This document shows positions 10,770-23,038 of a DNA stretch of 58,632 nucleotides, in pieces. Source of the stretch: Cytidiella melzeri (taxonomy: Eukaryota > Basidiomycota > Agaricomycetes > Polyporales > Irpicaceae); contig JABYQR010000290.1 of NCBI GenBank assembly GCA_022592445.1, forward strand, positions 1 to 58,632, read 5' to 3'. Each line of letters starts with the position of its first letter. Position 1 is the first letter of the stretch. Below the pieces are notes generated by a model that searched no databases, was not told the origin of the DNA, and saw only the letters and a program-made list of their open reading frames with translations. The position numbers and the translations under genes were made by a program.

Positions 10770-13206
10770 TCAGCATTCCAGCATGGGGAGACTATACATG
10801 TACGAGACGAGCTTACCGAACGTCTCCTCGACACGACCGTGTTTACCTCCCTGGTCGGCATTCGCAGCGGGAATCGGATGAGGGTGCCCCAGCCAGACGT
10901 TCTTCCACGGCGTCTCCTTCATCTTCTCTAGATCTGAGTGAACAATGGCGTGACAGAATAGGTCGATGTCGAGATCGTTCTAACACAATGTTCAGCAGGG
11001 AACCAGGAGAAGAGATCAAGGCTGGACAGTTACTCACGTCGTCATAACCTGTGATGCAAGACACGAGCGTCAGGGAGCGGATGATGCTCTGGGAGGTGAG
11101 AAGAGAACTCACCGAAGGGCTGTTCAATCTCTTCTCCAGTCGCCACGAAGCCTAGGTATATGAACGAGGCTATACATACTCCGGGGATGGTGTGCCAGCC
11201 AAATTGATCGACGAGCTGGAAGGGAAGGGCAAACAGGTATAACCACACGGTGCTGATCGCGCGATAATCATAAATGGGCTGTAAGTAAGTTGACAGTGAA
11301 TGTGGCTTACTGTCTAAAGAGTACAGTCCAGCGGTACTTTCTCATAAGTAACACGCGAAAAACTCAGTCGTGAACACAGACCTGATATGAATGGCGAATA
11401 CGCTGAAAAGGTCCGGTTGAGAAAGTGACAGATAAGTTATGAATGGCAAAGGTGTACTCACTAAGGCAGCGGAGTGGTCAATATCTTCTCCATGGCTACA
11501 ATCGGATACAATGATCAACGGGCAACGACAAAGTATGCAGCGAATACGCACTCGCAAGACTGTCCTCAAACGCTGCAATACACCCAAACATACCACCAAG
11601 CGTATTGCCTGATCACCATCAGCATTCAAATGAAAAGTCGACCGTCAGCCGAGAGGACGTACGTACCGTACACGCTGTTCCTCTCCTCCAACACACTGAG
11701 CCAGCACGTCAACGCACGAAGCACCTCAAGCGGGACGTTCTCTCCCCCACCAGCTACACGAGGCCTATGCTTATAATGTGTACGCGCCAACGCAGAAGCC
11801 TCTACATCTTCCGCCAAGTTCTCTTCCTTTACTGCCTGCTTCAGCCTGAGGAACGTCGCTACGGTGTTGAGGATTCCAGCGAAGGGAAGAAGGTCCGCAG
11901 AGAAGCTCTCCATCATCCCCTTTCTTTTCCTCTTTTGTAAAACGCTGTTAGGGAGCAGCGGCTGGCTCTCGTCTGCGGCAGAATTAATGGACTCTGCGCT
12001 GGATTCTGATGCGCGCGAAGCAGTGCGCAGGAGTTCAGCGTGCTGTTGAGGTGTAGAAGTCAGAGTTCCGTACGAGTTGATGGACGGGACCACGGGGTCA
12101 ACGAGACGAGCAATGTTGCGTGGTGCCTTCAACCGGACTTGCTCGGAAGGACCAGCCTCGGTGTACTCTCCGTTGTGCGCGTGCTAAATACACGGTCAAC
12201 AGAGCGAGCAGAGACATGGGGCAGATGCTACATACTTTATGATTGGTCTCATCGGTTTCCTTGTGTTTGTGCTCGTGCAAAGGCTTTACGAGAGGGTAAA
12301 GATCTTCATAGTAGATTCCCATCTCGCCTGTGTACCAAACTAGTCAATATGTCGCGTCTTGAAGCATATATTGGAAGTGACATTCCTCTCAGGTGGTGCT
12401 TCAAGGATGTGCAGAATCTGGAGAGCATAAAATGAAGTTGAACGTTGCAGAGACTCAGACACACACTCACGCCTCGATCAAGTCCAGCGCCATACGCTTC
12501 TCTGCCATCAGTCTGTGAACCTCTTTCTCCCTCGCCTTCTCCTCTCGCGCTTTCTCCGCCTCTGTCCTTTTATCACCCCTGGCTTGACTATGAGGATCTG
12601 GCGCACCTGGGGGCAATAAGCTAAGAGGTACATGAAACCATACGAGACGTGCAAACGTCCTCGAAGTGCGCATTACATCAGACCAGGAACTTCGACCTTG
12701 CCAATATCTGTCGTAGCTATGGAACAAGTAACCACGTAAGGTTGTAAATTGGTTTTCAACACTGATAAACACGTACCCAGACATTGCTCTGTACGATATC
12801 ACGAACCCAATAACAACACCGAGCAGTGTGAGCAGCACGTTTGGCACTGCCAGCGCGAACGGTGTTTTGAGCGACATCGAGACGACCACTGAGCATTTGA
12901 GGGTCAGCCAGCTGCGTGTCCTTCACGCACCCAAGCCAAAGGGCGTACCTGCTGCGAACGCAGTGTGCATGAACACAGCCGGCCATATGCGCCACATCTA
13001 CGCGTTCCGGCTTTGTCAGTTCAGTCGAAGGAAACGCGTTGACCGCAACCTACCACCGTGCCCCTCCCAAGCGTAAAGCTGAGGAACGTCCTCGTAGGGA
13101 CCAAGGTAATTTCAGAGAGGTTCACATGAGACTCTGAAGCAGGGCGAAGCAGGTGGTGGCCCGTTGCTGATCTTCTGGGTGGTACGGTGGAGGTTGGACT
13201 TTGCAT
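10770..13206 (-). CDS. Bestrophin-like (UPF0187/RFP-TM) anion channel
   Basis: This is a multi-exon minus-strand gene. The N-terminal exon (from ATG 13206) reads TFLSFTLGRGTV and splices to MWRIWPAVFMHTAFAA. The next exon gives VVSMSLKTPFALAVPNVLLTLLGVVIGFVISYR, then GYVFI... with YDRYWQGRSSWSDVMRTSRTFARLVWFHVPL, the diagnostic bestrophin core. Downstream exons encode GEMGIYYEDLYPL, an SPL-rich cytosolic insert, LLPFAGILNTVATFLRLK, and TVWLYLFALPFQLVDQFGWHTIPGVCIASFIYLGFVATGEEIEQPFGYDDND, ending at TGA 10770. The family forms chloride or bicarbonate channels in plasma or internal membranes. The central charged insert (KRTEAEKAREEKAREKEVHRLMAEKR) is likely a cytosolic coiled coil. The family is secure; exact terminal exon boundaries are less so. 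Confidence 0.85.
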
Positions 13207-13463
13207 TTCAACGCGTGTTTCGGGTTTCCAGAGCGTGGTAACTATTCAAAAGCACAGTAACCAAGTATTCAGGTTTGCTGAAGACGAGGGGGTGATGGAG
13301 ACAGACAGAGCGCGTCGACAAAGCACAATGCATACTCAGTACCAAACTACGCAATCACATTCTAGCTTAGATGCCCTACACAGTGATGTTATCTGACTGC
13401 TATGTTACACTGACATGTGACTCAGTTCATGTCCAACAACATACATGTCTCAGCCGCATAAAA

Positions 13464-14280
13464 CTATGCAGTATCGGCGGTCTTTTGTTTTTTCCTCGGA
13501 GGAGCGTCTGGATCCTCTGCATCCTCTGACTCCCGCGGTCGTTTTTCACCAGTGGGCTTTGGCTCGTCGGGCTCTAACCAGGGGTAAGGAGGATCCTGAA
13601 GGACGGGAGAGATCGGTCTATGCGGCTCGGATCCTTTGAGCAAAGGCCGGGGGATCGGAATAGAGGGCAGTCCTTCACTGTGCAGCACTTCCTGCAGGAT
13701 ACCCTTGCCTTCAGACTGCGTAAAAGGGTTTCCTTCTGATTACGGTCTAAGTTAGTGCAACGACAAATACCTAGGTTCAAATAGAGTGTATCTCACTAGG
13801 TGCTATTGGGCTGTTAGCAAGTCGTTTCCAGTAGTTGACAAACTGGTACATGGCCTTTTCATCCTCAAACGCGGAACGAAGCTCTGGACTGGAATCTTTG
13901 GATGGCACAACTGCCTCGAATGGCTGTGCGCTTCGGGACTGTGCATAAACCTTGTCGTACAATTTCGACAAGGATTGTAGGTTCAGTGTTTCGAGGTGTG
14001 TCATTGCTTCGACCAATGCCTCTTCTTGCTGTGCTCCTCGCCTCGATATTGGAGGCGGCAGTATCGGATCCTCTGGCACTGTCCGTTTGGTGAGAAAGTT
14101 TTGACGGATGGCATGCAGATTGAAAAGGTTCGTGCTCCGTGTCTCCAAGCGGTTGCAGTTGTCGGAGAAAGTGGGGGAGAGGGGTCCTGTACAGCGGTGC
14201 GGGATGGCAGACGCAGTCACCGCAGGGAATGCACCGGTGACGACTACAGCGAAAAAAAGGAGCCAGGTCAAGAACCGCAT
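13464..14280 (-). CDS. Secreted hypothetical protein with basic C-terminal motif
   Basis: ATG at 14280 starts a strong signal peptide (MRFLTWLLFFAVVVTGAFPAVTASA). Exon 1 runs to a GTGAGA donor at about 13795. Exon 2, starting after an acceptor at about 13738, keeps the frame (KGNPFTQSEGKGILQEVL) and ends at the stop at 13464. The mature chain has one Cys pair near the N-terminus (RCTGPLSPTFSDNC), a helical central part, and a proline-rich, charged tail that ends PPRKKQKTADTA. I do not recognise a family. A second upstream ATG at 14370 would bury the signal peptide, so 14280 is preferred. The coexistence of a secretion signal with a nuclear-localisation-like basic motif is odd. Confidence 0.6.
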
Positions 14281-15342
14281 GACAGTGAGGATGCAAAAGG
14301 GCAGTTTTGGGAGGGTGTGGAAAGATGGTAAGATGGCTAGCTGTAGAAACTGCTCAGTACAGTGGCCCAAGGCAGGTCCAATGAAACGGGCAAAGGGCTA
14401 CTTACCGACCAGCGCTGAAGCAATGAAAAGGGTTGGGGCAACAGAGTATACTGAGGTGCAAAATGGTCACTAGTGACTTTAGATGTTGTGGCTGATGTGC
14501 TGTGCTGATACAACAAGCAGTGCACACCCAACTGAAACATGATTCATGCTCTAAGGATATAGGGGTTCAGATATGTTTTCAGGTGAATGCCTGTACTACT
14601 AATAGTTGACTGACACTGTTCTGTCCAGTGACCATGTCACAACCTGGGCTGAGGCATTTCTTTTGAGTGTGGCTGCACCCAAGACGCAGTACTTAATTCC
14701 TCAATCCTTTCTCTATTTTTGGACATCTCAGATTTGAAGTGTAGTGCCTATCAGTCCAAGAGCAGTGTTCCTGTTCTGGGATTTGAAATGCAGACCACTC
14801 TTAAGTACATAGGTAGAGGTGTTTGAGGTCCTAATATGTGGGTGTTTCAGAGAAACTCACACCCTGTTGCAGTAAACAATGATCAATCTAGCATCAATTA
14901 GTCCTATGCAGCTGTAGTGTATGATAGAAGGTTAAGGGGTGTTTCAAGTTTTACCACATAAATACCACTGCTGGCCCACTGCCAGCTTTGTCCCCCTAGC
15001 TTTGAGAGTGCCACCTTTTCCCACAAGCTAGCACTGGCTGGTGCTTATGATACCCACTTGTGGGAGTAGGGATATCAAGTGGCAAGATACAATTCCTGAA
15101 GTCCAGAATATGATTTAGATGTTGTACATTTTGAATAAAAGGAGATATTTAGTTTGTCGCAGAGCATGTATATATTGCAACTGAAAATTTGCATCCTTAG
15201 TCAACTGTCATTCATATACCCAAGTTTATTTCTGTAATATGACCATTGTATTTAGCATGTCTATCAGTGTGTATTCCGTTGTGAAACCATATATGAGCAT
15301 TGTTATCAATAATTTGGCAAGTGAAATGGCTGTCACCATGGT
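14281..15342. other. AT-rich intergenic region at the edge of the repeat block
   Basis: No gene is recognised here. The sequence becomes AT-richer from about 14500 and leads into the solo LTR at 15343. Short open frames have no domain signature. It marks the left boundary of the transposon-rich block. Confidence 0.4.
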
Positions 15343-15865
15343 TGTCAAAGCGAGATTGTATCGCTGATTATCGGACATCAGATCTATGGACAATGTAGAT
15401 TAGATATGTAGATAGATAAGATCAGATAGTACATAGCATGTGATTCCACCATCCTTATGGTCACACACGATGCAATACTTGCACCATATGGCATCGTGTT
15501 CCAGTAGTTTCCATGACTGAATAGCAGAAGTACCATGAGGCTTCTGCATGACTCATATTTCATATACCAAATGTATTGAGCTTACTAAAGGCTCAGTCAA
15601 CACCATTCAGTTATGTAGGATGCTCAGTCATTGCTTACATTCTCTATTCAGTAGTATTAGCAAGCAGGACTGTGCATTACCAATCATTACTCATAGGATT
15701 ACCAATCCTTACCAATCCTTACTCATATGACATTACTGTAGCATTAGTAATCTAGTTACAGACATGTATATATACAGCTCCTAGAGAGCAAAGAAATAAG
15801 AAGACACTTACTCCCAGAGTTAGTTGACTCTCCTAGTCATCCCCTACACTCGTAACTTTCAAACA
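15343..15865 (+). mobile_element. Solo Copia LTR (LTR1), same family as copia-1, opposite orientation
   Basis: This 523-bp block starts TGTCAAAGCGAG and ends CTTTCAAACA. It is the reverse complement of the two LTRs at 29526-30048 and 37503-38025, with only scattered differences. No PBS, gag or pol adjoins it, so it is a solo LTR. It is flanked by ATGGT on the left and GCATG on the right, which do not match each other. Each matches one outer flank of copia-1 (ATGGT beyond LTR2, GCATG beyond LTR3, read in LTR orientation). This is the signature of an LTR-LTR inversion. Confidence 0.9.
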
Positions 15866-16499
15866 GCATGTTAAGCTTGACAATGAAGAGGAGAATTACA
15901 ATTCCTGAAGAATGAAGAAGAATTGTTCCAGTGTGCTCCAGCACATTGATGCCTTTTCAGATGTGACCTTTTTGTCCCCCAAAGTGTGGGAATCTGATGG
16001 CAGAATACAGAAAGTAACAGTGTCAATAACAAAACAATGAATACAGCTGATGGCATCACACTGGCCTTGTTATCAGCCCTTTATAACTTTGTATCAGATC
16101 ACTTTTGCAATCAAAATGCAGTTTTTGATTTTTACAGACTGCACATGGGTACAAATCTGTGCATATTATACACCATTGGATAGCCCTATCTTGTGGCAAC
16201 ATCTTGGTACAAACATCCTGTCAATTGAAGTGGAATTGAGCAAGTTATGGCCAGTCTACTGGAAAAGGTCACTCAGACTCAGATTCAAACTGCACTCTTG
16301 CTATGATGTCAAATTCTGGTCAAGTACATGTGCAGCAGTCTACAGACATTGCTTGCTCTCTGAACAAGGAATACAATTAGAAGACATGCCACACATAGTA
16401 TTGGCTCTGAGCAAGAGTTACCAGTACTTTGGAAGCTAACTACCAAACCCAATCCCTACATTCTTGGACAATGTAAATTTGTGGCTGCATTAGTAGTGA
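15866..16499. other. Unannotated sequence inside the proposed inverted segment
   Basis: This stretch lies just right of the solo LTR. A 129-codon plus-strand frame at 16050-16439 shows no domain and sits in repeat-like DNA, so I do not call it a gene. By the inversion model, the sequence from 15866 originally abutted the left end of copia-1. Confidence 0.4.
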
Positions 16500-17345
16500 G
16501 TACTGTATCTGATTGTTTCACAAAGTTTCACAACTGTTAGTTGCTCTCTAAGCAGGAGTTACAATCAGAACACAGCCTGTGGCGGTTCCAATGGGGTGAG
16601 GCAGTTCAGACATCAACAGTACATGGCTGCATCAGCAGCAAGCACTGCATTGGATTGTTGCACAAAGTTTTACAACCATTAGTTGCTCTGTCAGGAGGAG
16701 TTAGAATCAGAACATAGCCTGTGGCAGTTCTGATGGGGCTGAGGCAGTCCAGACATCAACAGGCCGTGGTTGCATCACCATAGAGCACTGCCTTTGATTC
16801 TTCCATACAGTTTCACAACCACCAGTTGCTCTATAAGCAGGGGTTACAATCAGAACATAGCCTGTGGCAGCTCTGATGGGGGTGAGGCAATGGAGACATC
16901 AGCTAGACATGGTTTCATCAGCAGCCAGCGCTGCATTCAATTGGTTCACAAAATTTCACAACCATTAGTTGCTCTCTAAGGAGGAGTTACAATCAGAGCA
17001 CAGCCTGTGGCAGTTCTAGTGGGGCTGAGGCAGTTCAGACATCAACAGGACATAGTTGCATCAGAAGCAAGCACTGCATTTGATTGTTCCACAAAGTTTC
17101 ACAACCACTAGTTGCTCTATAAGCAGGAGTTACAATCAGAACACAGCCTGTGGCAGTTTCAATGGAGATGAGGCAGTTCTAGTGGGGCTGAGGCAGTTCA
17201 GAGATCAACAGGACATGGTTGCATCACCACAGAGCACTGCCTTTGATTCTTTCACACAGTTTCACAACCACTAGTGGCTCTATAAGCAGGAGTTACAATC
17301 AGAACACAGCCTGTGGCAGTTTCAATGGAGATGAGGCAGTTTATA
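16500..17345. repeat. Tandem minisatellite, about 143-bp unit, about six copies
   Basis: The landmark GTTGCTCTCTAAGCAGGAGT (and close variants) recurs at about 16540, 16682, 16825, 16968, 17111 and 17274. The spacing is 142, 143, 143, 143 and 163 bp. Each unit also contains CAGCCTGTGGCAGTTC and GAGGCAGTTCAGACATCAAC. The longer last interval contains a duplicated AGGCAGTT block of about 20 bp. Because 143 is not a multiple of three, open frames seen in the units rotate and are not genes. Confidence 0.9.
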
Positions 17346-18210
17346 CCTCAACAGGATATCCAGCCCTTCATTTCTTGAGCAAGCAATTTTCTGTCATCAG
17401 CAGTGAACACTGCATGAGATTCATGATAAGATATATGAAGCCCCTTGCCACCATTGGTGACTACCCTCATCAATGTATGGCTTGTTTTCCTGCAACCAAA
17501 CTTATCATTTGTAGTAGAGTCACTTTATCCCAGATCAAGTTGCCTATCAACAGTGTCCCCAATATAAAATGCCCGTAATACAGTCAATATTCATGACCAG
17601 ATGGCTTGGCAAAGTCCTTATCAGGAACAGAGTTGTTTACTCAGGTTCCTTTTGGTAACAAAGTCACAGGTGCAATTAACTGTTTCATGCTAGATGATTT
17701 ATTCAATTTGCTATCAATAACATAATCACTTGCAACCCTGCTCCTGCAGTATACCAAATTGTATCTAGAATATTTAACATAGTTCAACATCATCAAGAAG
17801 AAGATGCATGTCAAACAATCTTTATCTCCATGCTCTACTCCACAAACTTGTACATGTCTTAATTTTGTACTCACACCCATTGTTGCACTTCAAACAATGC
17901 AACACAGTCCCTCTTCTTTCATGAATAATTGTGTGCTCCAGTGGAGACAAACCACCAAATCACTATACATTAATCATTGAAGAAGCTATTCCCAACAGAA
18001 TTACTTGTTCAGGCTGCTACATGCACCAAGTTTACTTACAAATCCAGCTCAAAGATTAATATTTCATTCAATCTTCAGGAATTGTACTTGCCGCTTGCCG
18101 GCCTTGCTAACGCTAGTTATCAATCAACAGGCCTGGCACAGGGTTGAGTATGAATACTATAAGTACAGGGATGTGTGTACCTGGCACGGGGTTGAGTTAA
18201 CTAATTGGAG
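17346..18210. other. AT-rich sequence without recognised gene
   Basis: No coding signature was identified in this stretch. It continues the repeat block between the minisatellite and the 18.2/18.8 kb direct repeats. Open frames are short and lack family motifs. Confidence 0.35.
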
Positions 18211-19027
18211 TTAGGTCCGAGGTTTGAATGGACACAAGAAGATAACCAATAACATAATAGTTCTGTGTTGAACAGAGGTGATGTGGATCAGAAAGTGAGG
18301 GAGGAAGGATGAGTTGGATCATCAAGGCAAACATAAGGTGTTAAGACCAACTATTGTCAAGGGACAAGTTGTCAAGTCAGAACCCCTTGGTGTAGCTACA
18401 CACAAGGTCGAATGATGGTCTAGGCTGTGCGGTTGCTGTCAAGCACAGTGGCAGACAGATGATGGTTCGACAGAAGGAATATTGATACGAAGTGGATAGA
18501 CTGAGGTTCTGGCCCCCATGTCTAGCGGCTATTTATACATGTTGACCTAACTACTTTTGGACCAGTCCAAAGTAGTGGTAGCAAATCAGAGGAATAGAAA
18601 GGAAGAACAATACACAGAGAACAAGAGCTGCTTTAGAAGGCCAATGTGAGAAAAGACCGTCAAGGCGCAGAAACAAGGGACAATAGAAAGGTGAGGTATG
18701 AGGCAAAGATCAATAGAGAAGGGGTTGAACCCAAGACAGGGGATAGACAGGGTTGGACCCAATGGAATGGTAACGGAGGTATGGAAAGGCTGAGGGTTGA
18801 ACCAAGGCAATGGTAACCAATCAGAGTGGGGTCCGAGGTTTGAATGGACACAGGGAGACAATCAATGACATAATAGTTTGTGTTGAACGGAGGCGGTGTG
18901 GATCAGGGAATGTAGGGGAAAGGACGAGTTGGATTGTCAAGGCAAGTGTAAAAAGGATAACTAGTTATCAGGATAATCGAAGAAGTGAAGAAAAACAATA
19001 AGGTGTGAAGACCATTTGTAACATTTC
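18211..19027. repeat. Direct repeat pair, possible remnant of a small LTR-type element
   Basis: Two similar blocks occur at about 18211-18360 and 18826-19027. Both begin GGTCCGAGGTTTGAATGGAC and share TAATAGTT...TGTTGAAC and GATGTGGATCAG-like stretches, diverging at their right ends (CTATTGTCA against TTTGTAACA). Read on the minus strand they start TGTTACAAATGG and TGACAATAGTTGG, like LTR termini. The spacing is too short for a coding retroelement, so a TRIM-like or rearranged remnant is possible. No PBS or target duplication was established. Confidence 0.45.
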
Positions 19028-19199
19028 CCCATGTTCTGTTGGCTCAACATCTTCCTCGGCATCAAGATTCTTGGTACCATGTGCAAACCTGTAGACTTTG
19101 TGGTGCGCATCTTCTTCATCACCAAAGACACCTTCGTCACTATTCTTTTTTTCTTGCTGATTCATCCTAACAATGGATACGTCAAAAGTCAGGGTTGTG

Positions 19200-19440
19200 T
19201 GTGCTGCTAAGACTCAACGGTGCTGTCAGACCTCTGAGTACCTAAGACACAAGTGTCAAGCGAGTGAGCCCAAGGTGCAAAGGAAGAGAGCATGATTATA
19301 ATATAACTGTACCTAAGACATGAGCGTCAAGCAAGTGAGCTAAGTACAGGGTCAACATATGTACATACTGCAAATGCAAGGGAGATGAAGCTTACCCCAA
19401 GGTGCAAAGGAAGAGAGCACGATGGGGGGAAATGAGAGGA
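19200..19440. repeat. Short local repeats
   Basis: Blocks such as ACCTAAGACA.GAG.GTCAAGC.AGTGAGC and CCCAAGGTGCAAAGGAAGAG each occur twice within this interval. They look like an imperfect local duplication of about 100 bp. No coding content is seen. Confidence 0.55.
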
Positions 19441-19904
19441 ATGAGTGAACTCTTATAGCACAACGAGAGACGGCTCGATAAGGAAATGATAATCAAAAAG
19501 GGTGTGTCTGTGGAAATGATGCTACGCTAACATGTGATTCATATATGATAAGAACAAGAAAACAAACAAGGGGACCTTGTCCGTGAGTGAGAGCTGGAAA
19601 TATCAATACATCCATCTTCCTCTTCTTCTTCCTCAACCTCCTCATCATCTTTCCATTGAGAACTGCCCCAGAATGTGCCTGAGTCAGAATCATTGTCACT
19701 TTCACCACCTGTGCTGTGATCTTCTTGATCAATGGACTTAGAGGTGCAAGCTGGGAGTTTGATTTTTGGAATGGCAGTAGTGATGGGAAGAGGTCGACCC
19801 TGAACAGTAAGTCTGACACATGCAAAGGGCTTTTCTGGGGTGGTAAAATCTGGTATTGATTAATATCACAATGTGTACTCTTAGAACACATGACTTGCGT
19901 GTAA

Positions 19905-20410
19905 GCAGTGCAAACAGAAGAAAAACCTGTGCAGGTTGAGGAAACCAACACAAGCATAGGCTGGCAGAGGTATAAATAGAGCTTTACCAGAAAAGAGACA
20001 GGGTGGCTGTCCCAAAGGCCGTCTAAGTAACAATGATACACTATGACACATGTGTGAGTATGTGAGCAGTGCAAACAGAATAAACAAAGAGCATGACAGA
20101 GGCATGGATAAAGCTTTACTGGAAAAGGGGAATTGGAAGATTTACATTGCCATCAGTGAGTTTTGTACGCTATGTAACAGTCTTATATACCAAACTATGT
20201 ACTCTCTTATTTACTAAAATATGTACTCTCTTGATTATATTTACTGTGCTATGTAAATGCCTAAGATTACCATGTGTACTAGCTATTGATGAGCTCACAA
20301 ATTGCCCCAAAGTCCCCCGCCAAGCTCTTGGTGTGCCGCCATCAGCCCGCGCCTAGCAGAGTTTCATTAGTGCTGACAATTGGGTGGGAGATTAACGTCA
20401 AGTGGCTCAG
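19905..20410 (+). repeat. Dispersed repeat family, copy 1
   Basis: This block is similar, in direct orientation, to 38825-39345. Shared landmarks are GAGCTTTACCAGAAAAG, GTAAGTATGTGAGCAGTGCAAACAGAA-like stretches, TATGTAACAGTCTT, and a GC-rich segment with GCCGCCATCAGCCCGCG followed by TGCTGACAATTGGGTGGGAG. The left half contains an internal duplication around GAGCTTTAC...CAAACAGAA. The element type is not identified. Its right end abuts the candidate 3' LTR of copia-2. Confidence 0.6.
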
Positions 20411-20425
20411 CACTTGTACCAGAGG

Positions 20426-20750
20426 TGTACATAATGAGTAAATGACTCATGCTAGTACTTGTCCTCAGACATAGGCTTTAGGCATCCTCTGGAGTTGTAC
20501 TACATGCTTTCCATGTCATTTCTATGCTACTAGAACACAGTCGTACATATATGTGCAGTACTACTATAGTGCTATACTACTTAGTCTATACAACCCATAT
20601 CTGTACATCTCAGCTAATGTGATGGTTACTACTGGAGTTACCATATACAGCTGCATAATTCCCTTATCAAGACTGTGGGAACTCTGCTACCTTAGAGCAT
20701 CCTTGTAACAAGGCATGGGAAACTACATATTATATTATATAGTTTTAACA
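20426..20750 (-). mobile_element. Candidate 3' LTR of copia-2
   Basis: On the minus strand this starts TGTTAAAACTATAT directly after the polypurine AAGTGGGAG and would end TTATGTACA. The start is well placed. The end is a guess because no second LTR or target duplication is available for comparison. A diverged fragment of its first part (ATGTAGTTTCCCACGCCTTG) recurs at 55105. Confidence 0.4.
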
Positions 20751-20769
20751 CTCCCACTTAACCGTTACA

Positions 20770-21361
20770 TTAGTGAGTGTTTAGACCAATTAGACCTAAT
20801 CTCCCACTGAAGTATGATTGCTTCTGAAATGCCAATGACTTTGTCATGATATCAGCAATCTGTTCTTCGGTTGGAACTGCGTATAGTTTGGCATTCTTAT
20901 TTTTGACAAACTCTCTAACATAATGATATCGAATGTCAATATGCTTTGAGCGTGACTCTATCTTTGGATTCTTGGTGAAACAAATAGCACCATGATTATC
21001 ACAGCATAGAATGGTAGGCTCTTGCTGTTTTACCAATTCTTTGAGCACAGTGCGCAACCAAGTACATTGCTTGGAAGTTTCGCACAAGGCCATGTATTCT
21101 GATTCCATTGATGATAGAGCAACGGTTTTGTGCTTTTTAGAAGTCCAGGAAATTGCTCCTTCAGCCAATAGAAATACATATCCTGTTGTCGAATGTCTGT
21201 CGTCTTTATTCTCAGCCCAGTCTGCATCCGAATAACCAATAATACCAGCATTACTTGACCCATTATACTTGATTGCATAGGACTGCGTTCCAAGCAAATA
21301 TCTCAGTATATAATTAGCTGATTTATCATGGTGGTCAGTCGGATTTGACATGTACTGTGAA
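20770..21361 (-). pseudogene. Copia-2 pol, C-terminal RNase H segment
   Basis: The minus-strand frame reads YMSNPTDHHDKSANYILRYLLGTQ, IGYSDADWAENKDDRHSTTGYVF, VALSSMESEYMAL, ILCCDNHGAICFTKNP and HIDIRYHYVREF, ending at a stop at 20770. These are the RNase H and tail blocks of Ty1/copia Pol, with the DADW and SxESEY landmarks present. Its upstream continuation resumes at 23370, beyond the TIR insertion. Confidence 0.85.
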
Positions 21362-21374
21362 CACCGCACATCAG
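21362..21374 (+). repeat. Left terminal inverted repeat of the gene-capturing element
   Basis: The sequence CACCGCACATCAG is the exact reverse complement of 23357-23369. It is preceded by the GAA target duplication at 21359-21361. Confidence 0.9.
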
Positions 21375-21804
21375 GGTCCATTATTATTGAAAAATAGTTG
21401 TTAAATATCTTGAATATTATTCACCTATTGTGCAAATATCCTTGGTGCCCAATATTGGTGAGATATTCTGTAAGGAAATGTGCAGGACGTCAACTCGTAA
21501 GCACGATTATTATTCGGAATATTGACTGTGTTTGCTTGTCCGCAACTGTACAACAACAACGAGGGAGTCGGCGCCAACTCTGCAACGTGGCTGTGGCCAC
21601 ATTGGGCAAAGAAGCTCGATAGAGTGCGGCGCGCGTGACAGAGAATGTTTGTTTTGGCAGCTGAAGAGCTTGCTGCTCTTCTTCGACGTCTAGGACGATG
21701 GCTTGCACATCCTCGCCTTCGTCCGCCGCCCCTCTTTCTCTCTCTCTCTCTCTCTTTACCACCACCACCCCCCCTCCCCGCCTGGTCTTCTCGAACGCCC
21801 GCTT

Positions 21805-22376
21805 CCTATATAAGCCTTATCTCAGTCCTCCACTTGTCTTCCCCCTCGACCCTCACAACAACCATGGCTCCCCCACACCAGTTTCAGTCCCATGGCTCAG
21901 AAGCCCTTTGTTGCAGGCTCTCTAGTGTCGTCGCTGCAAAACGGCCAAACGTCGCCGGCTTTGCCAGCCTCACCGTGAGTGTCTGATCAATTGCATCTTC
22001 AACACGCTCATCACCTCATGTCCTGTCCTTAGCCGATGTGGGCAGGTATCGCCGGTACTGTCGTGAACAATGGCACGTCCTTCGAGGTCGCAATCTCCGT
22101 TCACGACTCGGTTTACAACACCGATTTCGCCTCCGCTCTCGTGCCCTACGACGCGACTGAGCCCGATGCGCAATCCGAGGCCATCGAGAAGCACGTCATC
22201 TCCACGATTTGCAAGTTTTCCACAGAGCATCTTTGCAAGTTCCTTGGAGCAGGCGTAACGCTCAGTCTTCTGAAGGAAGTACGTGCCATCCTCATCAGGC
22301 AATTGCGCCGCTGATCTAGCACTTCAAGGCTCCCAACCTGTGCACTCGTCTCTGGCTCATGGTGCACACGCGGTGA
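21805..22376 (+). pseudogene. Captured 5' part of a trehalose phosphorylase gene
   Basis: A CT-rich tract, a TATA-like CCTATATAAGC (about 21807) and an ATG in good context (ACAACCATGG, 21864) precede a spliced frame. Its exons are 21864-21974, 22033-22278 and 22329-22376. It reads MAPPHQFQS..., PMWAGIAG.VVNN, VAISVHDSVYNTDFAS, KFSTEHLCKFLGAGVT and APNLCTRLWL, which I recognise as the N-terminus of agaricomycete trehalose phosphorylase (a retaining glycosyltransferase-type enzyme releasing glucose 1-phosphate from trehalose). After RLWL the homology stops and the frame ends within five codons. About 130 of roughly 700 residues remain and no catalytic region is included, so no enzyme is made. 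The promoter and 5' leader appear to have been captured too. Confidence 0.8.

Positions 22377-23038
<662 letters not shown>

Noticed and set aside
16050..16439. 129-codon plus-strand frame
   Set aside because: It lies in repeat-like AT-rich DNA with no recognisable domain or promoter.
16770..17578. Repeated open frames beginning MHHHRALPLIL
   Set aside because: They are produced by the 143-bp minisatellite; the unit length rotates the frame, so the frames are not conserved.
21645..21986. 113-codon frame starting upstream of the trehalose phosphorylase ATG
   Set aside because: The upstream part runs through the CT-rich promoter and TATA region; the true start by family comparison is ATG 21864.
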